DNA from: an uncultured Clostridia bacterium
GTDB lineage: Bacteria > Bacillota > Clostridia > Christensenellales > UBA1242
Direction of reading: 5' to 3'
DNA: 9,566 nt
Assembly: GCA_947627585.1 (NCBI GenBank)
Contig: CANQWP010000023.1
Coordinates: 1 to 9,566, forward strand
Below are positions 5,580 through 9,566 of this stretch, piece by piece. The position numbers and the translations under genes are program-made. Each line of letters opens with the position of its first letter. Position 1 is the stretch's first letter. The notes under the pieces are model-generated. The model searched no databases and had not been told where the DNA came from. It worked only from the letters and a program-made list of their open reading frames with translations.

Positions 5580-6023
5580 ATGAAAGTAGTTTTGTTGAAA
5601 GATGTGAAAGGTACGGGCAAAAAAGGCGAGGTGAAAGAGGTCGCTGACGGCTTTGCGAAAAACTTTTTGCTGAAAAACGGCTCGGCGAAGGTGGCGGACG
5701 CAAGCGCGCTGAACGAAAACAAATTCCAAAAAGATGCGCAGGCGTTCCACAAAGAACAAGAACTTTTGGCGGCAAAGGCGCTTGCAAAAGAAATTGAAGG
5801 CAAAACTGTTGCGCTGAAAATCAAGTGCGGCGAAAATGGCAAGACTTTTGGCTCGGTGACAAGCAAAGAGGTCGCGGACGCGCTTGAAAAAATTGGCATA
5901 AAGTTGGACAAGAAAAAGATTGAACTCAAAGAGCCAATCAAGGCCACCGGAACATATTCCGTCACGGCGAGAATCTATCCAAGCGTCTCGGCGAGATTTT
6001 CGGTGAATGTGGAAAGTTTGTGA
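5580..6023 (+). CDS. rplI: 50S ribosomal protein L9
   Basis: 147-aa L9, which binds domain V of 23S rRNA at the base of the L1 stalk and helps keep reading frame. The N-terminal domain carries the L9 signature (GKKGEVKEVADGFAKNFLL, about residues 13-31), followed by the long connecting helix (about 41-75) and the C-terminal domain with GKTFGSVTSKEVADAL. The length is the family norm. Start ATG 5580 has GGAG (5571-5574) upstream; a TTG at 5562 in frame would translate the ribosome site itself and is rejected. The gene stands alone between its own promoter and terminator, whereas in many Firmicutes it sits beside gdpP and the replicative helicase gene. The usual C-terminal histidine is not seen: the segment reads KATGTYSVTARIYP. 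Confidence 0.95.
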   Translation: MKVVLLKDVKGTGKKGEVKEVADGFAKNFLLKNGSAKVADASALNENKFQKDAQAFHKEQELLAAKALAKEIEGKTVALKIKCGENGKTFGSVTSKEVADALEKIGIKLDKKKIELKEPIKATGTYSVTARIYPSVSARFSVNVESL

Positions 6024-6025
6024 AA

Positions 6026-6047
6026 AAAAACGGCGAAAGCCGTTTTT
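6026..6047. terminator. rplI terminator, GAAA tetraloop hairpin, probably two-way
   Basis: AAAAACGGC, GAAA loop, GCCGTTTTT: a perfect 9-bp stem closed by a stable GNRA tetraloop with a T-run. An A8 run precedes the stem, so it also works for the converging gene that ends at 6075. Confidence 0.9.
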
Positions 6048-6074
6048 ATTATTTTTTTTAAACAAGTCAATTAA

Positions 6075-6548
6075 TCATTTTGCATTTTGTTTGTTTTCTT
6101 CAAGATAAAAACCTTGTCCGTGTTTGAGAGCCGCAGTTCGTTTGTCAAAATATACGTCAAAATCTTTAGCATTCACGTCAACTTGATTTTGTTTGCTTCT
6201 TTCAAGTTTTGAGGCGTCAATTTGACTGTAAAACGAGATTTCAACATCTTCGACGCGGCCAAAAGCTCCGAAGGAAAACCTGTTCAAAGTTTCAATGATT
6301 TTTTGTTTGTCAATGAAATTTACTTGTTCTGATGTAGCGGAGAAATATTGCCAAAGTTTGTCAAGGCTTTCGGCATAAACTTCACTCCACTTTTTGCCAA
6401 GAACAGAAGTTGGCAGAGCGGCCAAATCTTCTGGCACGTCCACTTTAAGCAGCCCTTTGATTTGGACTTGTTTTTTCCTTGTTTCGGCGTCAATCAGCCC
6501 TTCACAAGAAAAAGGATAAATTTTCATGTGTTGCATTTCTTCTTCCAT
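6075..6548 (-). CDS. Conserved-looking hypothetical protein, 157 aa
   Basis: I do not recognise this protein. It is 157 aa, soluble, with mixed charge and no signal peptide or membrane segment. Visible features are an early KIYPFSCEGLID strand, a KKQVQIKGLLKVDVP segment, a helix-rich centre with aromatic residues (KKWSEVYAESLDKLWQYF), then GAFGRVEDVEISFYSQID, and a C-terminal FDVYFDKRTAALKHGQGFYL. The alternation of strand-like and helical pieces suggests a compact folded domain. Start ATG 6548 has GAGGT (6559-6555) six bases upstream. An upstream ATG at 6581 in frame is rejected because it lies upstream of the -10 box of the gene's own promoter. It is convergent with rplI. Base and codon use (more A/T-ending codons) differ slightly from rplI. 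The coding status is well supported by promoter, ribosome site and terminator; the function is unknown. Confidence 0.72.
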   Translation of the reverse strand: MEEEMQHMKIYPFSCEGLIDAETRKKQVQIKGLLKVDVPEDLAALPTSVLGKKWSEVYAESLDKLWQYFSATSEQVNFIDKQKIIETLNRFSFGAFGRVEDVEISFYSQIDASKLERSKQNQVDVNAKDFDVYFDKRTAALKHGQGFYLEENKQNAK

Positions 6549-6571
6549 TTTTTTACCTCGTTTCACGGCAT

Positions 6572-6600
6572 ATTTTATCACTTTGTTTTTTTATTGTCAA
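6572..6600 (-). promoter_or_regulatory. Sigma-A-type promoter of the 157-aa gene
   Basis: Minus-strand TTGACA (6600-6595), a 17-base spacer and TAAAAT (6577-6572). The expected start is near 6565, giving a leader of about 17 bases carrying the GAGGT ribosome site. Confidence 0.82.
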
Positions 6601-6621
6601 CACTCTTTAAAAAAAACTGCT

Positions 6622-6650
6622 AAAAAAATTCGCCCATAAAGGCGAATTTT
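6622..6650 (-). terminator. Terminator after the 56-aa gene
   Basis: On the minus strand AAAATTCGCC, a TTTATG loop and GGCGAATTTTTTT: a 10-bp stem ending in a U-tract (complement of A6622-6628). It lies 31 bases past the stop at 6682 and insulates the downstream promoter at 6572-6600. Confidence 0.85.
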
Positions 6651-6681
6651 GCATTTTGAACTTTTTGAAGGTCTTGGCAAA

Positions 6682-6852
6682 TCACTTTTTGTCGAAATGT
6701 CGAAACCGGCAATTTATGAGCGTGGAAATTGAACACGAAATTTGATTGACAAGATTTCGAAGCTCCTCAAGTTCTTTCATGTCCAAGCCTTTTGCAAGTT
6801 CCATTGCGATTGATGTGGCAAGAAGGACCATTTCTTCATCAGTGCAAGCCAT
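6682..6852 (-). CDS. Small protein, 56 aa, DUF6774-like
   Basis: A short minus-strand frame, ATG 6852 to TGA 6682. It begins MACTDEEMVLLATSIAMELA, continues with KGLDMKELEELRNLVNQI, then SCSISTLINCRFRHFDKK. The plan (a helix with VLLATSIAxxLAKG, a D-x-KELEEL helix, then N-QIxxSIxTL) resembles the small DUF6774 proteins frequent in Clostridia, which usually read like CxLVTxVTALAxSIA...DELxxLxxFFxQLGDTLxTI; this match is from memory. An in-frame TAA lies two codons upstream of the ATG, so the start cannot be much earlier. No Shine-Dalgarno is seen, and a TATAAA-like box sits only five bases before the ATG, so it may be leaderless, but no good -35 was found. A strong terminator follows. Function unknown. 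Confidence 0.65.
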   Translation of the reverse strand: MACTDEEMVLLATSIAMELAKGLDMKELEELRNLVNQISCSISTLINCRFRHFDKK

Positions 6853-6958
6853 GTTCTTTTATATTATTTTTCAAAAATTTTTGTGATGGAATGTGATCTA
6901 AATTTTTTGCAAAGAAGACTTTTGTGCGCCAAAATTAGAATAAAAATTTTTTAAACTC

Positions 6959-6987
6959 TTGCAAAAAGAAAAAATGTGTTGTATAAT
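6959..6987 (+). promoter_or_regulatory. Promoter with consensus -10 six bases before the ATG of the 478-aa gene
   Basis: TTGCAA (6959-6964), a 17-base spacer and consensus TATAAT (6982-6987), then GTTTTC and the ATG at 6994. The predicted transcription start falls on or beside the ATG, and no ribosome site is present, so the mRNA is probably leaderless. Confidence 0.75.
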
Positions 6988-6993
6988 GTTTTC

Positions 6994-8430
6994 ATGGGAA
7001 GAAAAAAGAAGGATAAAAAAGCCGAGCAGCAATTTTTTGCTGAAAACGAAAAAGATGGGAAAATAAAATCCGAACAAGTTGAGGGCGGCGCAAAAAAAAC
7101 AGGCGTGGCGACAAAGCCAACGCCGGAACAAATTGAGCGCGAATATGTTGGGGTTTTGAACTATCAACGCAAGCAACGCGACAATCTTTTGGGGAACTAT
7201 TCAAAGGGGGAATATGACATTCCGGACGAGCTTAAGGCTGAACTTTTGAAGATTCCAAAAAAGTTTGGGGAGATTGAAGAAAACATTGCGCGAGTCTCAA
7301 CAATTTTGGGACGCTTTGTGCTGAATTTCAAAATTGTTTTCACAATTGACCCAGATGTTTGCAATGCAAAACTTTATTTTATTGAAATTGAGCACGACAT
7401 TGACGATGACATCAAGCACGAAACGCTTTTGGACGAGTTTGAACAAGAGCATACCTTTGAGTTTCGAAAAATCGTGTTTGAAAAGTGGCACGTCTTTTAT
7501 GACGACGACGTTTTGGTGAAAGACAGCCTTTTGAAAAACTATCTTCACATGCAAGAAGAAGAAAACTTGTTCTTTGGCGAACTTGAAATGATTTTGTCGC
7601 AACTTTTTGTTGTGAGAATGTTGGCATTTTTGGATAAAATGGGAGAGCTTGGCGAGAAAATTCGCTTTGATTTCAAACTTGCAATGGAAAAATATTTGGC
7701 AAAAGATCCAAAATTTGCCCAAAACTTCGCTTTTCAAAAAAGGCTTTTGGACATGTTTATTGCAAAACATGGCGCGCTTGCCGTGATCGCCAAAGACGAA
7801 GAGGGCGCAAAAATTTTGCTTGGCTACAGCACGCCACTCAAAAACGTTCGAGACAAGACCTATTCTTCTCCTGTTGTTGAGCCTCGCAAAGCCAAAGAAG
7901 AAAAAAAGAGCGAGAAAAAAGCCACCAAGCCAACCGTCAAGAAAAGGTCAGGCAGCCCGGCAAAACAAGCTGGATTCAAATATGACCAATCAAAGATTCC
8001 GCATCTTGGCATGAATTTTGGGAGCAGCTTGTTTGCAGCAAGTCGAACTCCACCAGCTCCACAACCAAGAGTTCAAACGCCACAGCCGCAACAACAACCG
8101 CCACAACCGATTGAACGTGAAACGCCACCGCCTCAAACACCTCCGGTGGAAAAAGGCACGGAGGGAGTTGGGCCTTGGAGCAAGCTTGTGGGGGGAGCCA
8201 CGACGGAAGACAAGCAACTCAAGCACGACTTGGGTGTAGGTGTAGCAGAAGAGCTGAACCCTCCTACAATTAAAAAAGTTAAAGAAGGTTTGGATATTAA
8301 AGTGGGCAAAAATGACGAAGACTTAGCATTGAGAGATAAAGGACTTTCTGCCGACAAAGAGCTCACTCAAAATTTGGCGGGGAAGACCGCGGAGAAAGGA
8401 AAAGATCAAATTCTTGAACTGCATATTTAA
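6994..8430 (+). CDS. Unrecognised 478-aa protein with lysine-rich and proline/glutamine-rich regions
   Basis: I do not recognise this protein. In order: a highly charged start (MGRKKKDKKAEQQFF, residues 1-15, continuing to about 45); a probable folded domain at about 46-280 with helices, strand-like segments (RFVLNFKIVFTID, AKLYFIEIEHDID) and a very acidic stretch (HDIDDDIKHETLLDEFEQEH); a lysine-rich linker at about 297-325; a proline/glutamine-rich tract at about 352-386; and a polar tail with repeated charged helices ending ILELHI. There are no transmembrane segments or signal peptide. Low-complexity linkers of this kind often join a folded domain to a partner or surface; here that is speculation. 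Start ATG 6994 is chosen because an in-frame GTG at 6976 lies upstream of the -10 box. The tail (about 8225-8340) uses more A/T-ending codons than the core. It is monocistronic, with its own promoter and a strong terminator. Confidence 0.78.
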   Translation: MGRKKKDKKAEQQFFAENEKDGKIKSEQVEGGAKKTGVATKPTPEQIEREYVGVLNYQRKQRDNLLGNYSKGEYDIPDELKAELLKIPKKFGEIEENIARVSTILGRFVLNFKIVFTIDPDVCNAKLYFIEIEHDIDDDIKHETLLDEFEQEHTFEFRKIVFEKWHVFYDDDVLVKDSLLKNYLHMQEEENLFFGELEMILSQLFVVRMLAFLDKMGELGEKIRFDFKLAMEKYLAKDPKFAQNFAFQKRLLDMFIAKHGALAVIAKDEEGAKILLGYSTPLKNVRDKTYSSPVVEPRKAKEEKKSEKKATKPTVKKRSGSPAKQAGFKYDQSKIPHLGMNFGSSLFAASRTPPAPQPRVQTPQPQQQPPQPIERETPPPQTPPVEKGTEGVGPWSKLVGGATTEDKQLKHDLGVGVAEELNPPTIKKVKEGLDIKVGKNDEDLALRDKGLSADKELTQNLAGKTAEKGKDQILELHI

Positions 8431-8458
8431 AAAAATCGCAAGAGTTTGCGATTTTTTT
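8429..8458. terminator. Perfect two-way terminator between the 478-aa and 189-aa genes
   Basis: AAAAAAATCGCAA, GAGT loop, TTGCGATTTTTTT: a perfectly paired 13-bp stem with A- and T-runs on both sides. The left A-run begins inside the TAA stop of the upstream gene, and the converging gene stops at 8465. Confidence 0.9.
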
Positions 8459-8464
8459 ACAATT

Positions 8465-9034
8465 TTATTTGCTAAGGCCTTTATATTTTGCCCAAGTTTG
8501 TTGATTTGTTTTTACTGAGGCTTCCATTGCACCCAAAAATGAATGTGCATAAGACATCATTGCTTGATCAAACGAATTTCCTTTCAAACTTTGCGCATAA
8601 ATTTCCATAAAGTAGTCAGGGTCAGGCATGCAGACAGGAAAATGTTGAGATTTCAATTCGTTATAGTGGTTGTTCCATTGGTCCACAACTTCGCTGATTC
8701 TTCCTCTAAAAGCGTCTTGAAATCTTTCTGGCATTCTTGACAAGATGTTTTTTACATGATATAGTGGTGAATGAAATTCAACGAAATCGTCATCAATTAT
8801 TTCCCCTGTTTCAGCAATAATTTTTTGATGGCCAGGTCGTCTTGTGTCAGGAACAATTTTGTCAAACGAAACGACTTCATGTTTTCCATTTGGGCGTTTA
8901 ACCATAACCCTTTTATTGTCAAGAAGAAAGGCCAAGGTTTTTTTATAATCGCTGAATGTATCTGGATCAAATATGTTTTTTTCGGACTCGTCACCTACTT
9001 TAATTGTGTGATTTGTTTCGTCTTTGATATACAT
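8465..9034 (-). CDS. Unrecognised soluble protein, 189 aa
   Basis: I do not recognise this protein. 189 aa, soluble, no signal peptide or membrane segments. The N-terminal half looks beta-rich with short charged turns (MYIKDETNHTIKVGDESEKN, then DNKRVMVKRPNGKHEVVSFD near residue 39); the middle reads DTRRPGHQKIIAETGEIIDD; the C-terminal half is helical and aromatic (NILSRMPERFQDAFRGRI, then VVDQWNNHYNELKSQHFPV, CMPDPDYFMEIYAQSLKG, and MMSYAHSFLGAMEASVKTNQ). The start ATG 9034 has AAAAGGAG (9050-9043) eight bases upstream and a clear promoter before it. Codon use is more A/T-rich than in the housekeeping genes to the left, which fits either a low-expression lineage gene or an acquired one. It is divergent from the spoVB-like gene and convergent with the 478-aa gene. 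Function unknown. Confidence 0.75.
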   Translation of the reverse strand: MYIKDETNHTIKVGDESEKNIFDPDTFSDYKKTLAFLLDNKRVMVKRPNGKHEVVSFDKIVPDTRRPGHQKIIAETGEIIDDDFVEFHSPLYHVKNILSRMPERFQDAFRGRISEVVDQWNNHYNELKSQHFPVCMPDPDYFMEIYAQSLKGNSFDQAMMSYAHSFLGAMEASVKTNQQTWAKYKGLSK

Positions 9035-9063
9035 CTTTCTTTCTCCTTTTTCGATTCGCCATC

Positions 9064-9092
9064 AGTATAACACAATTTTTTTGATTTGTAAA
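9064..9092 (-). promoter_or_regulatory. Sigma-A-type promoter of the 189-aa gene
   Basis: Minus-strand TTTACA (9092-9087), a 17-base spacer and TATACT (9069-9064). The leader would be about 22 bases and contains the AAAAGGAG ribosome site. Confidence 0.8.
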
Positions 9093-9162
9093 TACCCTTT
9101 TTAAAAATTTTTGAATATTTTTTCACTTTTTTTGAAAAAATCTTCTTTCAAAAGGGTGAAAA

Positions 9163-9566
9163 ATGGCAAAAAGCGGCTCTAAACTTGGCATGAGTGCCTT
9201 CATTTTGCTCCTCAGCGGCGTTGTGTGCAAAGCACTTGGCGCACTTTTTCGCTTGCCGCTCACAAACATGCTGGGCATCGAGGGCATTGGCGTGTTTCAA
9301 CTTGTCATGTCACTTTTTTCTTTTGCGCTTGTGGTGACGTGTGGCGGTGTGACGAATGCGCTTTCAAAGCTCATTTCTTCCGCAAGGGCAAAAGGCGAGG
9401 ACAAAAAGATTGGAGTTTTTCTTTCGCGCGCGATTTTTTCGGGCCTTGCAATCGGGCTGGGGCTTGGAGGGCTTTTTTTGACATTCTCACGCTTCATTTC
9501 TTCTTTTCAGGGTATTGAGGCGTCCACAAGTTATATGCTTTTTTTGGTGCTTTTGCCACTCGGCGC
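9163..9566 (+). CDS. SpoVB/MurJ-like polysaccharide flippase, N-terminal part (cut by window end)
   Basis: An open frame of 134 codons running off the window edge. It begins MAKSGSKLGMSAFILLLSGV and continues with VCKALGALFRLPLTNMLGIE, GIGVFQLVMSLFSFALVVTC and GGVTNALSKLISSARAKGED. This layout (a first membrane helix, the K-x-LGALFRLPLTNMLGxEGxGxFQ loop, a second helix, then G-x-xxALSKLIS) is typical of the MOP-superfamily oligosaccharide flippases of the SpoVB/YtgP group. SpoVB is needed for spore cortex peptidoglycan synthesis, moving lipid-linked precursor across the membrane. Four hydrophobic segments are visible in the part present; the full family length is about 500 aa. Start ATG 9163 has AAAGGGTG (9151-9158). 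An A/T-only inverted repeat TTTTGAAA...TTTCAAAA sits in the leader just before it. No sporulation promoter was recognised. SpoVB versus a paralogue cannot be decided from this fragment, so no symbol is given. Confidence 0.85.
   Translation, partial: MAKSGSKLGMSAFILLLSGVVCKALGALFRLPLTNMLGIEGIGVFQLVMSLFSFALVVTCGGVTNALSKLISSARAKGEDKKIGVFLSRAIFSGLAIGLGLGGLFLTFSRFISSFQGIEASTSYMLFLVLLPLG

Noticed and set aside
5511..6065. Overlapping minus-strand frames of up to 184 codons opposite rplI
   Set aside because: rplI is complete with signature, ribosome site and promoter. The antisense frames are phenylalanine/arginine-rich and run through the rplI terminator.
6549..6581. ATG 6581 as start of the 157-aa gene
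   Set aside because: It lies upstream of the -10 box of a TTGACA-17-TAAAAT promoter, and ATG 6548 has a proper GAGGT ribosome site.
9100..9160. Sporulation (sigma-E/G/K) promoter before the spoVB-like gene
   Set aside because: An ATATT element occurs near 9114, but no CATACA-like or CATNNNTA -10 box lies at the right distance; the region is simply A/T-rich.
1..9566. CRISPR array, tRNA, rRNA, riboswitch, transposase, phage or defence genes
   Set aside because: No regularly spaced repeats, no cloverleaf-like sequence, no long structured leaders, and no protein with recognisable recombinase, transposase, nuclease-helicase or toxin-antitoxin motifs.

Overview
The window looks like a chromosomal segment of an uncultivated, low-GC, spore-forming Firmicute (Clostridia-like). 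The basis is the gene content: ricT, an endospore gene pair spmA-spmB, a SpoVB-type flippase, a protein with two DUF1540-like units, and the ricT / trmN6(yabB) / tatD / rsmA(ksgA) neighbourhood known from Bacillus subtilis. Promoters are near-consensus sigma-A type, spacers are A/T-rich, and genes are closed by compact hairpins with T-runs. The exact order or family is inference and cannot be fixed from this segment.

Left part (1-5127), conserved housekeeping and sporulation genes. ricT (RNA processing, sporulation and competence accessory factor) is followed on the same strand by a tRNA adenine-N6 methyltransferase. A short dispersed-type palindromic repeat sits between them. A two-way terminator separates these from a small ankyrin-repeat gene on the minus strand, which has its own excellent promoter. 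The minus-strand pair spmA-spmB (spore maturation) lies upstream of that gene. Divergent from spmA is the tatD-rsmA operon (metal-dependent nuclease and 16S rRNA dimethyltransferase), whose promoter places the transcript start on or next to the ATG, so the mRNA is probably leaderless. yabA, rsmI, metG and rnmV, which accompany these genes in B. subtilis, are absent here.

Middle part (5128-6060). A cysteine-rich protein with two DUF1540-like units lies divergent from a solitary rplI (ribosomal protein L9). The rplI promoter carries a perfect 16-bp palindrome exactly centred between its -35 and -10 boxes, which is a candidate operator.

Right part (6061-9092), a block of four genes I cannot assign to a pathway: a 157-aa protein, a 56-aa small protein resembling DUF6774, a 478-aa lysine- and proline-rich protein probably made from a leaderless mRNA, and a 189-aa protein. 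Strands alternate, and most of these genes have their own recognisable promoter and a hairpin terminator, so they look like independent units rather than an operon. The window ends inside a SpoVB/MurJ-like membrane flippase gene.

No rRNA, tRNA, CRISPR array, transposase or phage gene was found. No gene-free stretch exceeds about 200 bases; the longest is the spmA-tatD divergent region. Several gene starts were moved inward from the longest open frame because the extra codons overlap promoter boxes, Shine-Dalgarno sites or a repeat.
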